A model generated the notes under the pieces. It did no database searches, was not told where the DNA came from, and was given only the letters and a program-made list of their open reading frames with translations. The position numbers and the translations under genes were made by a program. From positions 1-64,000 of the forward strand of contig NZ_WHNY01000063.1 in the NCBI RefSeq assembly GCF_013141695.1: a stretch of DNA of 64,000 bases. The letters run 5' to 3'. This document shows, piece by piece, positions 52,923 to 60,813 of the stretch (the first letter of the stretch is position 1; each line of letters starts with the position of its first letter). The DNA comes from Paenibacillus plantarum. GTDB taxonomy: Bacteria > Bacillota > Bacilli > Paenibacillales > NBRC-103111.

Positions 52923-53231
52923 TTAACCTTCCCCCACATCGGCTCCCAATTCACTTGCTACCTCTAACATCTTTGGAATGACTGCTTCATTCGTACCTGA
53001 AACATAAAGATCCCCCTGATAATGCCGGAAAGGAATCTTGATTTCACCATAGCTCCACAGGAAGAAATCCCCCTCGATAGACATGCTGGTGGCGCCAGTC
53101 ACAGTAAATACGGATGTGTAAGTGAAATCCGGTTGTGTAGCAAAGTATTCTTTACACTCTTCCAATGAAATGGATGGTACAGCTTGTTCATTTTGTTGAA
53201 AAGATCTCGTAATGCGATAGCGTTGACTCAT
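52923..53231 (-). CDS. Hypothetical conserved small protein
   Basis: About 102 residues, acidic, with no signal peptide or membrane segment. The body reads like a compact alpha-beta domain (ISLEECKEYFA, YTSVFTVTGATSMSIEGDFF, IKIPFRHYQGDLYVSG, VIPKMLEVASEL). I do not recognise a named family. I choose ATG 53231, after GGAGGGCTTACA; the longer reading is not supported. No functional context. Confidence 0.65.
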   Translation of the reverse strand: MSQRYRITRSFQQNEQAVPSISLEECKEYFATQPDFTYTSVFTVTGATSMSIEGDFFLWSYGEIKIPFRHYQGDLYVSGTNEAVIPKMLEVASELGADVGEG

Positions 53232-53385
53232 TGTAAGCCCTCCGTGAATGTATAGTTTCATCTCATAAATGTAAATCTTGAAGGATGCCATCCTGTCGTT
53301 CTGGACACAAAGCATTGTATAACCTACGAATAGTCAAGACAAATCTAGCATAATGCCAACTAAAGACAATGGAGTGTGGTAACAA

Positions 53386-54552
53386 GTGGGTAAATGGAAA
53401 TCAGGAACAGTTGGATTCCTATGTGGTGCCTTGTTTTTCTCAGGGCTTTCCTACGCTGCGACCGATCCAATCGGAATTGACGTTTATTTTCGAAAACTGC
53501 AGTATTATTTCGATGGCGAGGTTAAGCAACCCCCTACAGATCTTCAAGGCTTCATTTACAAAAATACGACCTATGTCCCTCTTCGATTTCTGACGGAATC
53601 CTTAGGGAAACCTGTGAGTTGGGATGATGCGACAAGCTCGATCTTCGTAGGGGATAAACCCAAACAGATTCCACTTCCAACTAACGATAAAGAGAACGCA
53701 TCATCAGGCTCTGCAACATTGCAAGTATTTCCAAAGGATAATCCATGGAATACGGATATCTCTGGCTTCCCTACTCATCAGAAATCCAAGCAGTACATCG
53801 AGTCAATCGGCTTTAATACGAGTGTGCATGCTGATTTTGGTACGGAATGGCAAGGGGCACCCATTGGGATTCCCTATACAATCGTAAGCGAAGATCAACC
53901 GAAAGTAAACGTAACATTTACGGATTATAGCGATGAAAGCGATCCTGGCCCCTACCCAATTCCAGCGAATGCACCAATTGAAGGCGGAACAAACAGCGAT
54001 GGTGATCGTCATGTCATCGTGGTCGATAAAGACAATGCGATGCTCTATGAATTGTTCAATGCACGTGTCACGCCTGATGGATGGCAGGCTTCGAACGGCG
54101 CTAAGTGGGATTTGAAAGCCAATACGCTTCGACCCAAATATTGGACCTCCGCTGACGCGGCCGGCTTGCCAATCTTCCCTGGTCTTGTACGATATGACGA
54201 AGCCAGTACAGGCGAAATTAACCACGCACTCCGTTTCACGGTTCGGAAGACACAACGGGGATTCATAGCTCCAGCTACGCATTATGCATCGAGCAGCACA
54301 GATCCGAATCTTCCACCTATGGGCCTTCGACTCAGGCTGCGCAACGATTTCGATATTTCCGGCTACTCGACGACCAACCAAGCGATCTTGCGAGCTATGA
54401 AAAAATACGGCATGATCGTTGCCGATAACGGCAGTGATCTTTATGTGAGCGGAGCACCTGACCCGAAATGGGACGACGATGACTTACATAAATTAGGAAA
54501 GCTCAAAGGCAGCGATTTCGAGGTTGTGGATACAGGTCCTATTGAAAAATAA
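53386..54552 (+). CDS. Secreted stalk-domain protein with a conserved soil-bacterial domain
   Basis: A 388-residue protein. A signal peptide (VGFLCGALFFSGLSYAA) is followed by a copper-amine-oxidase N-terminal-like domain (IYKNTTYVPLRFLTESLGKP). The remaining 280 residues have NPWNTDISGFP, GIPYTIV, SDPGPYPIPANAPIEGG, GDRHVIVVDKDNAMLYEL, SADAAGLPIFPGLVRYDE, PPMGLRLRL and ADNGSDLYVSG. I recall this pattern from uncharacterised secreted proteins of soil bacteria; its activity is unknown. The start is GTG 53386, with GGAG 11 bp upstream. The fusion of the two parts is notable. Confidence 0.75.
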   Translation: MGKWKSGTVGFLCGALFFSGLSYAATDPIGIDVYFRKLQYYFDGEVKQPPTDLQGFIYKNTTYVPLRFLTESLGKPVSWDDATSSIFVGDKPKQIPLPTNDKENASSGSATLQVFPKDNPWNTDISGFPTHQKSKQYIESIGFNTSVHADFGTEWQGAPIGIPYTIVSEDQPKVNVTFTDYSDESDPGPYPIPANAPIEGGTNSDGDRHVIVVDKDNAMLYELFNARVTPDGWQASNGAKWDLKANTLRPKYWTSADAAGLPIFPGLVRYDEASTGEINHALRFTVRKTQRGFIAPATHYASSSTDPNLPPMGLRLRLRNDFDISGYSTTNQAILRAMKKYGMIVADNGSDLYVSGAPDPKWDDDDLHKLGKLKGSDFEVVDTGPIEK

Positions 54553-54565
54553 GGGTAGGGAAACA

Positions 54566-54612
54566 AATAGGCTGTCCTCAAGTAGATTACTTTACTTGAA
54601 GGACGGCCTATT
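54566..54612. terminator. Bidirectional hairpin terminator
   Basis: AATAGGC...GTCC pairs with GGAC-GGCCTATT around an inner TCAAGTA/TTACTTGA stem. It lies between the stalk-protein gene and the convergent vanZ-like gene; U-tracts are weak. Confidence 0.6.
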
Positions 54613-54628
54613 CTCGCATGTCATCACC

Positions 54629-55174
54629 TTAGGTTATGTTACCTTCTTTTGAAAACGTCATGTGTTGAGATTCAAACATTCGTTGAATCATTGTCTTGCA
54701 TTTTACGGACAGCTTAAAAACAATATACCCGAGTAGACCACCAAACCCATTTAGAATGAGATCATCCACATCAAAGCTCCCCATTGAAAGTACTAGTTGT
54801 AAACTTTCCAAGCATAAACTTAACCCCACAGACCGCAGCAGTGCACCGTACAATGTAATCTTCTTATGCCGCCACATCAGGACAAGAAACATACCGTAAG
54901 GCATGAATACCGCGATATTCCCAAACAAATTGATGAGATCGTGTGAGGATAAGTTTTGAATGTTATTCGATATCGAAACGAAAGGCGTGAAGTTCGCAAC
55001 TTCTAATCGATTTTGGATATGCGCTGGATTCTCGATATTCCGCTGAAGTTGATGCCACAGAAAAGCTAAGTCTATGCTACTAAATTTAAATAGAATGACC
55101 TTGAACAGTACACACATATAAAAAGCGAATAAAGCCGACAGCAGCATCTCATTCCATACTTTGATTTGTTTCAT
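54629..55174 (-). CDS. vanZ: VanZ-like membrane protein
   Basis: A 181-residue membrane protein with about five helices and VanZ motifs: VANFTPFVSI, LINLFGNIAVFMPYGMFLV, SLCLESLQLVLSMGSFDVDD and LILNGFGGLLGYIVF. VanZ confers low-level teicoplanin tolerance by an unclear mechanism; VanZ-like proteins are also widespread outside resistance clusters. It follows the vanY-like gene by 37 bp, completing a vanRSYZ order. ATG start with GGGAGAG upstream. Confidence 0.85.
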   Translation of the reverse strand: MKQIKVWNEMLLSALFAFYMCVLFKVILFKFSSIDLAFLWHQLQRNIENPAHIQNRLEVANFTPFVSISNNIQNLSSHDLINLFGNIAVFMPYGMFLVLMWRHKKITLYGALLRSVGLSLCLESLQLVLSMGSFDVDDLILNGFGGLLGYIVFKLSVKCKTMIQRMFESQHMTFSKEGNIT

Positions 55175-55211
55175 ACCGCAGTCTCACTCTCCCCTAAGTT
55201 ATGAAGTGCTC

Positions 55212-56081
55212 TCATGGAAGCAAGGTGACGATTATGCCATCCATATTGTTGCCCGATAGGTGATAGGAACGATTGTTAGGCGCTTGAATGGTACTATTCT
55301 GTGTGATCGGATAATACGAGATCTCGTAGATTTTCCCTTTTACCTTCGTTGTAATGTTACTTTGTTGTTTTAAATATGCCAAATATTCTTCTAACGACAA
55401 GTTCATCTGCTGCATAATCACACTGTGTGGTAAGCCTACATAGCGAAAATGCCAAGGTTCATATTGGATGCCAGTAATCGCTGTTTTATCCTTGGGATAC
55501 CGTAATATAAACCCATAGTCCGCGGCATTTCGGATTAACCAATCCCCCTCGGGCGCTTGATTCATATCGGACTGCGTAGAACCTATATCAAGTGCCAAGC
55601 CTAAGTTATGTTCACTATATCCCGCAGGTAAAGCATAATTAGCACCCATATCTTTATAGAGCTGACCTTGCTCTTGATTGTCTCGATAACCACTATTAAT
55701 CATAAAATGACGTACACCGTCTTTGTCTGCTGCTTTCATCATCGTTGTAAATGGTTGAATAATGCTTTGTGACAATCGAATCGAGTTATCTAGCAAACCA
55801 AATCCTTTGACCAACTCTTTATGTTGAAAAAGATTAAGCACATCAGTGTGTATGCCTACCTGATGAACCGGGTTCTCCTTATTAATTAAAACTAGATTCC
55901 CTTGGTAAATCTGATCTTTGGTCAATTTAATTACAAGATCCATACCTGAGGAAGTTACCACATGTGGACTCATTTCCACTTCCGAATGGTCAACTTGACG
56001 ATCTGCTTTTGCTGAATGCTGCTGTATGGCTTCATAACTGAGAAGAACTGCTATAACAAGCCAAAAAACCCACTTCTTCAT
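55212..56081 (-). CDS. vanY: VanY-like D-alanyl-D-alanine carboxypeptidase
   Basis: A 289-residue M15B-family zinc carboxypeptidase anchored by one N-terminal helix (VFWLVIAVLLSYEAI). Motifs are INSGYRDNQEQGQLY, AGYSEHNLGLALDIG (zinc His and Asp) and EPWHFRYVG (catalytic Glu and zinc His). It should remove the terminal D-Ala from cell-wall precursors outside the membrane and so lower glycopeptide binding. ATG after AGGAGGGAAACAGGAA. It is downstream of a VanRS-type pair and upstream of a vanZ-like gene. Confidence 0.9.
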   Translation of the reverse strand: MKKWVFWLVIAVLLSYEAIQQHSAKADRQVDHSEVEMSPHVVTSSGMDLVIKLTKDQIYQGNLVLINKENPVHQVGIHTDVLNLFQHKELVKGFGLLDNSIRLSQSIIQPFTTMMKAADKDGVRHFMINSGYRDNQEQGQLYKDMGANYALPAGYSEHNLGLALDIGSTQSDMNQAPEGDWLIRNAADYGFILRYPKDKTAITGIQYEPWHFRYVGLPHSVIMQQMNLSLEEYLAYLKQQSNITTKVKGKIYEISYYPITQNSTIQAPNNRSYHLSGNNMDGIIVTLLP

Positions 56082-56165
56082 TTCCTGTTTCCCTCCTAAA
56101 CCTTACTTGCATTTAGAATAAAGAAAACATTTTAAATTAGAAGTGGGGCAAATATAAAATTTTTC

Positions 56166-57266
56166 TTAAACTTCGGTTTTACTTATCGGCAAACGCACTT
56201 CAAAAAGCGTACGAATCACATTACTTTGAACGGTAATCGTTCCTCCGTGCTGTTCCACAATATTTTTGGCGATGAAAAGACCAAGTCCTGTACTCCCTCC
56301 CTGATGGGTTCGAGCTTGGTCACCTGTATAAAACATTTCAAACAGATGCGGAAGTTCATCTTCAGGTATGCAATTACCATAATTGATCACTTGAACGACG
56401 GCTTCTCCCCCGTCCCTCTGGCCGTTAATATCGACAAATTGACCGTCTTTTCCATACCGATTGGCATTAGATAAAAGATTTTCAAATACGCGGGCCAGCA
56501 ACTCTCCATCAGCCGATATTTCCAAGTGCGGAGCAACCTGCAACCTGCAAATCAAATGACTCTTTTCGAAAACAGGGTACATTTCCTCATTCAATTGAAC
56601 AAGCAGTTCACTCAGATCTATTTGCTTTTGATCAATGGAAAGCATGCCGAATTTCATTCGGGTTATTTCAAATAATTCATCAATGAGTTTCTCTAATCGT
56701 TGAGATTTGTTAAAAGCAATCGTCGTGTAATGTAGCATTTGCTCTTTCGTTAGCTGATCATCCTGCAAAATAAAATCGAGATATCCGATCACAGAAGTAA
56801 GCGGCGTACGTAAATCATGTGCTAAGTTCAGAACAAGTTGGTCCTTACTATTTTCCGCAAAATCTCCACGTTCAACGGCTTGTTGCAGCTTCTCACTAGC
56901 CATATTGATATCGTCGGCAATATCCTTGAACTCATCATTCGAATCAATATGAATACGATTATGAAAGTCACCGCCAGCAAGACGATGAATACCCGTCGAG
57001 ATCTCGTTAAAATAAGTGGCATATCGCTTAGTAAGGAAGAAGAAACACAAAATAGAAAGCGGCACAAACACAATCAAGAAAAAGTTTAAGTCACCAATCG
57101 TGTTAACAAACTGTCGTAATTTAGCTACAGGATCTTCCCTTCGAACACCTGCATAATAAAGCTTTAATACGCGATAAAGTATAAAGGTAAATGTACCGGA
57201 CAATAGCATGCTAAGCCCTAATAAACCGATCATTTTGGATCGAAAGCTGCGTAATAAATTAGCCAT
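56166..57266 (-). CDS. vanS: VanS-like sensor histidine kinase
   Basis: About 366 residues with two transmembrane helices (about 10-28 and 60-78), a HAMP-type linker (STGIHRLAGGDFHNRI), the phosphorylated histidine in LVLNLAHDLRTPLTSVIGYL, and ATPase boxes ENLLSNANRYGKDG and STGLGLFIAKNIVEQHGG. The short extracytoplasmic loop and NLAHDLRTPLTS are as in VanS proteins. It overlaps the regulator gene by 8 bp. It may respond to glycopeptides or to wall stress. ATG 57266 chosen. Confidence 0.85.
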   Translation of the reverse strand: MANLLRSFRSKMIGLLGLSMLLSGTFTFILYRVLKLYYAGVRREDPVAKLRQFVNTIGDLNFFLIVFVPLSILCFFFLTKRYATYFNEISTGIHRLAGGDFHNRIHIDSNDEFKDIADDINMASEKLQQAVERGDFAENSKDQLVLNLAHDLRTPLTSVIGYLDFILQDDQLTKEQMLHYTTIAFNKSQRLEKLIDELFEITRMKFGMLSIDQKQIDLSELLVQLNEEMYPVFEKSHLICRLQVAPHLEISADGELLARVFENLLSNANRYGKDGQFVDINGQRDGGEAVVQVINYGNCIPEDELPHLFEMFYTGDQARTHQGGSTGLGLFIAKNIVEQHGGTITVQSNVIRTLFEVRLPISKTEV

Positions 57267-57954
57267 TGAATGTATATCCCACACCCCATACGGTTTTGAT
57301 TAATTTGTTTTTATTGCTATCTTCACCGAGTTTTTTGCGCAGTGTACGAATATGAACCATGACCGTGTTACCACTTTCGTAGTAAGCTTCTCCCCACACA
57401 TGTCCGAAAATATGTTCTGCACTGAACACTTTCTTAGGGTGACTTGCTAAAAGGTACAGGATTTCAAATTCTTTCGGCGTAAGCTCGACTTTCTCTCCAT
57501 ATAGAAGAACAGATCTTTGATCCGCATCGATGGTCACACCTCCCACATCCAATACGGGGCTGCTTGCTAGCGCCGGCTGGCTCAACTGAATAGATCGCCG
57601 CAGTTGAGCATTCACCCGAGCCACCAACTCCATAGGGTTGAACGGTTTCGTCATATAATCGACTGCGCCCATAACTAACCCAGTTATTTTATCTAAATCA
57701 GAGGATTTGGCACTCAAAAAAATGATCGGCAATGGATAGCGCTCTCGAATTTGCCGCGTCACTTCATACCCATCCATCTTCGGCATCATGATATCTAGAA
57801 TAGCCAGATCAATAGCATGTGACTCAATCGCTTGAATAGCCTCTTTCCCATCGGATACTTTAATGAGGTGATAGCCCTCTTTCTCTAAATGCAACGCAAC
57901 CAAATCAGCGATCTCCGCCTCATCATCTGCGATTAAAATCGTCGTACGCTTCAT
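57259..57954 (-). CDS. vanR: VanR-like OmpR-family response regulator
   Basis: A 231-residue regulator. The receiver has D10/D11, phosphorylation site D54 in LAILDIMMPKMDGYEV, and K103-region YMTKPFNPMELVARVNAQLR. The winged helix ends in VWGEAYYESGNTVMVHIRTL then KTVWGVGYTF, very similar in pattern to VanR. It should control the vanY-vanZ genes together with the VanS-like kinase. ATG with AAGGAG 10 bp before. A minus-strand TATAAT (58008-58013) about 55 bp upstream may be its -10. Confidence 0.88.
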   Translation of the reverse strand: MKRTTILIADDEAEIADLVALHLEKEGYHLIKVSDGKEAIQAIESHAIDLAILDIMMPKMDGYEVTRQIRERYPLPIIFLSAKSSDLDKITGLVMGAVDYMTKPFNPMELVARVNAQLRRSIQLSQPALASSPVLDVGGVTIDADQRSVLLYGEKVELTPKEFEILYLLASHPKKVFSAEHIFGHVWGEAYYESGNTVMVHIRTLRKKLGEDSNKNKLIKTVWGVGYTFNG

Positions 57955-58156
57955 CTCTATCGCGCTCCTTCAAATACTTGTCCCGCTGTCGTTTACAATT
58001 CATTCCTATTATAACCGATTCGACTTCTATGGGTACCTCTCTTCCAAATTTTCTCACTGGACAGGCATAACACCGTATCTTCTAAGTAATAAATGGGAAA
58101 ATATAAACGAATTGAAGATGTGGTAAACGCGACTAGTACATAAAGGAGGAAGCTTC

Positions 58157-59350
58157 ATCACCAATGTAAGTAATAAAAAGGATCCCAAACTCGTCTTTCG
58201 TCAAGTTTTTTGGGCTGCTGGGTTTGGCTGGTTATTTGATGCCATGGATGTCGGTTTATTATCTTTTATCCTTGTTGCACTTCGCAAAGAGTGGGCGCTC
58301 ACGGCCCAAGAGGCAGGGCTTCTCAGTTCGGTCAATCTAATTGGCATGGCAATCGGTGCCGCTTTCGGCGGTTACCTTGCGGATAAGTTTGGGCGTCGTC
58401 CCGTGTTTTTACTGACCTTAGTGTGTTTTGGTGTATTCAGCTTTGGGAGTGCATTTGCAAGCGGATTCGGTAGTATGCTTATACTCCGTTTCTTAATGGG
58501 TCTTGGGCTAGGTGCTGAGCTCCCTGTAGCCTCTACACTTGTTAATGAATTTGCGCCGCCCGATAAAAAAGGGCGAATTGTTGTGTTGCTGGAGAGTTTC
58601 TGGGCTGCAGGCTGGATAATAGCGGCTGTCCTCGCTTACTTCGTGATCCCGCCATTAGGATGGCGAACAGCTGTCATGATTGGGGCAATCCCTGTATTGT
58701 TTGCTTTTTGGGTCCGGCGAGCGGTTCCGGAATCGCCACAATTCGGTAATCATCGTGGGCACCCGATTAAATTAAGGGAGTTGTTCACCACTTATCAAAG
58801 CGAGACCATTGCACTTTGGGCTGTTTGGTTTGCCATTGCTTTTTCCTATTACGGGATGTTTCTTTGGCTTCCTTCCGTTTTGGTCGATAAAGGTTTCTCC
58901 ATGATTCAGAGCTTTCGTTATGTGCTTCTCATGACATTAGCCCAACTGCCTGGTTATTTTGCAGCCGCTTATGTTGTGGAGAAATGGGGTCGCAAGCGGA
59001 CTTTATCCGTTTTTCTTGTTCTTTCTGGGGTAATGTCAGTTGGTTTCGGGCTAAGCAACAGCATCTCCATGCTTTTATTAACCGGCTCGTTATTATCCTT
59101 TTTTAATTTAGGAGCTTGGGGAGCACTGTACGCGTACACGCCAGAAAATTACCCAGCTGAAATAAGAGCCGTTGGAACAGGCTTTGCGGCTAGCTTCGGC
59201 CGGATAGGTAGTGTAATAGCACCATTTTTGGTAGGAGCAATGGTACAGACGGATATTGGCTACGCATGGATATTCGGCATGTTTGCATTAGTTATTTTAG
59301 TAGGAACAGGGATATTGCTCATATTCGGTAAAGAAACCTTAATTCGGTGA
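58157..59350 (+). CDS. MFS transporter, apparent AUC start
   Basis: A 12-helix major facilitator. Motif A is GGYLADKFGRRPVF, and a second copy appears as YVVEKWGRKRTLS; the N-terminal DAMDVGLLSF resembles aromatic-acid/sugar-phosphate-type (SP-like) carriers. Translation from the first standard start, ATG 58244, would lose half of helix 1. The frame is open upstream and reads TNVSNKKDPKLVFRQVFWAA. A strong AAAGGAGGA (58142-58150) sits 6-7 bp before ATC 58157, exactly where ATG would be expected. Either AUC is used as a start, or the start codon has been lost by a G-to-C change. Substrate unknown. Confidence 0.75.
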   Translation: MTNVSNKKDPKLVFRQVFWAAGFGWLFDAMDVGLLSFILVALRKEWALTAQEAGLLSSVNLIGMAIGAAFGGYLADKFGRRPVFLLTLVCFGVFSFGSAFASGFGSMLILRFLMGLGLGAELPVASTLVNEFAPPDKKGRIVVLLESFWAAGWIIAAVLAYFVIPPLGWRTAVMIGAIPVLFAFWVRRAVPESPQFGNHRGHPIKLRELFTTYQSETIALWAVWFAIAFSYYGMFLWLPSVLVDKGFSMIQSFRYVLLMTLAQLPGYFAAAYVVEKWGRKRTLSVFLVLSGVMSVGFGLSNSISMLLLTGSLLSFFNLGAWGALYAYTPENYPAEIRAVGTGFAASFGRIGSVIAPFLVGAMVQTDIGYAWIFGMFALVILVGTGILLIFGKETLIR

Positions 59351-59441
59351 GAGTATTTCCCACCCTCATTCTACACTCTCCAATTCATATGAAATTTCTA
59401 TACGTTACGCTTGGAAGCCTAGTATAAGTCAAATTAAATAA

Positions 59442-59462
59442 GGGGTAAGCATCGCTTACCCC
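59442..59462 (-). terminator. Terminator of the collagen-like gene
   Basis: GGGGTAAGC (59442-59450) and GCTTACCCC (59454-59462) with a 3-nt loop; TTATTT follows on the minus strand. It lies about 110 bp after the stop codon. Confidence 0.7.
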
Positions 59463-59569
59463 AAGACCACAGATATATAAATTCTGGTATTTTTAAACAA
59501 AACCATATACGGCAGCTTATTTTGAAAGTTCAAAATCTAGTAGAAACTAACTTGGTTTGCACTACTTTT

Positions 59570-60604
59570 TTAACTAGGCGTATAAGAAAGACTGGCACTA
59601 AACGAGAGTTGAGTAATATCAGCTGCTGAAGGATTTGACGCTACATTCGTCCTTATACGAATACCAATACGATCACCTACTACGACACCTAATGTTCCAA
59701 GATTGATATTCGTTGCTGCATAGAAAGTACCCGCAATTACCGTATTACCAGGACCTCCAAAAGAAAGGGAGCTAGTCAGAGGAGTTGTCAAGTATTGTGA
59801 AGCAATATGACTAACCCCATTATTAGGAGCTGAAGGTGCTCTGAAAACTGTAAAATCATATATAAGAGGTGTCACATTAATAGAAGCCACTGAAGCAACC
59901 AACAAATCTGCGCTTATTTGTAAATTATGAACTGTTCCATTAAATGGAATTGGGAAAGCAAAACCACCTGCTTCTGGTGGCATAGTTGATTCTCCAGAAC
60001 CATCGATAACTTCAACTGTATGATTACCAAAACCCATTAAAATAGGTGCAGCAGATACCACTGTAGCACCACTGAGGATGATACCCGTTGAAAATGGAAT
60101 TAGTCCTCCAGCACCTGCTGGGCCTGTTGCTCCTGTTGGCCCTGTTATACCCGCAGTACCCGTTGCTCCGGTTAGCCCCGTTGGCCCTACTACACCCGCA
60201 GGTCCTGTAGCTCCCGTAGCTCCTGTTGCACCTACTGTTCCCGCAGTTCCTGTTGGCCCTGTTGGGCCTTCTGGACCTTCTGGGCCTGGTACCGCAGGTC
60301 CTGCCACTCCCGTTGCTCCAGTTGGCCCTATTGATCCCGGCGTTCCGGCTGGGCCTTCTGGACCTTGGTGACCTCTTGGCCCTGCTGGCCCCTCAGGCCC
60401 TTTGTGACCTCGTGGTCCTTCTGGACCTTCTTGCCCTTTGTGACCTCGTGGCCCTTCTGGCCCCGTAGCTCCCTTTGCTCCCGTTGCTCCTGTTGGTCCT
60501 GATGCACCCGTAGGACCTGCTGCCCCTTGTGACCCTGTAGGTCCTTGGGGCCCTCGTGGTCCTTCCGGCCCTGGAGGTCCTGGGGGGCAATTACATTTCC
60601 CCAT
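59570..60604 (-). CDS. Collagen-like spore-surface (BclA/BclB-type) protein
   Basis: A 344-residue protein. After a short MGKCNCPPGPPGPEG start, residues about 7-165 are an almost unbroken run of G-X-Y triplets rich in GPT, GAT, GPE and GHK. The C-terminal 175 residues form a beta-rich globular domain (GGLIPFSTGIILSGATVV, LMGFGNHTVEVIDGSG) like the trimerising tip of exosporium BclA/BclB proteins. It probably makes a filament on the spore surface. The triplets GPT/GAT carry Thr, a typical glycosylation site. GGGAGATGAGATTATT precedes the ATG. It is divergent from a YheC/YheD gene. Confidence 0.88.
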   Translation of the reverse strand: MGKCNCPPGPPGPEGPRGPQGPTGSQGAAGPTGASGPTGATGAKGATGPEGPRGHKGQEGPEGPRGHKGPEGPAGPRGHQGPEGPAGTPGSIGPTGATGVAGPAVPGPEGPEGPTGPTGTAGTVGATGATGATGPAGVVGPTGLTGATGTAGITGPTGATGPAGAGGLIPFSTGIILSGATVVSAAPILMGFGNHTVEVIDGSGESTMPPEAGGFAFPIPFNGTVHNLQISADLLVASVASINVTPLIYDFTVFRAPSAPNNGVSHIASQYLTTPLTSSLSFGGPGNTVIAGTFYAATNINLGTLGVVVGDRIGIRIRTNVASNPSAADITQLSFSASLSYTPS

Positions 60605-60813
60605 AATAATCTCATCTCCCTGTTTTCAACTGTACTTCATCATATTAAAAGCCTAAATAGATAGACACAGTAAATGCCTATCTGTTTAATGTAAGTGGAA
60701 AATAAAACCAAATATTCAATAAACTCAGATCATTTATGTCATTGTCCCATACCAAAATGATCGCGCTAGCATTAGCTACTAAAGGATAGTTCGATGGCTA
60801 GGGAGTGATACGC

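Noticed and set aside
53803..54381. 192-residue minus-strand open frame
   Set aside because: It lies entirely inside the plus-strand stalk-domain gene, has no ribosome site and no recognisable domain.
54629..57954. Complete vancomycin-resistance operon
   Set aside because: Only the VanR, VanS, VanY and VanZ types are present. The ligase, dehydrogenase and dipeptidase genes needed for D-Ala-D-Lac resistance are missing.
60078..60371. Proline-rich plus-strand open frame
   Set aside because: It is the antisense shadow of the collagen-like G-X-Y repeats.
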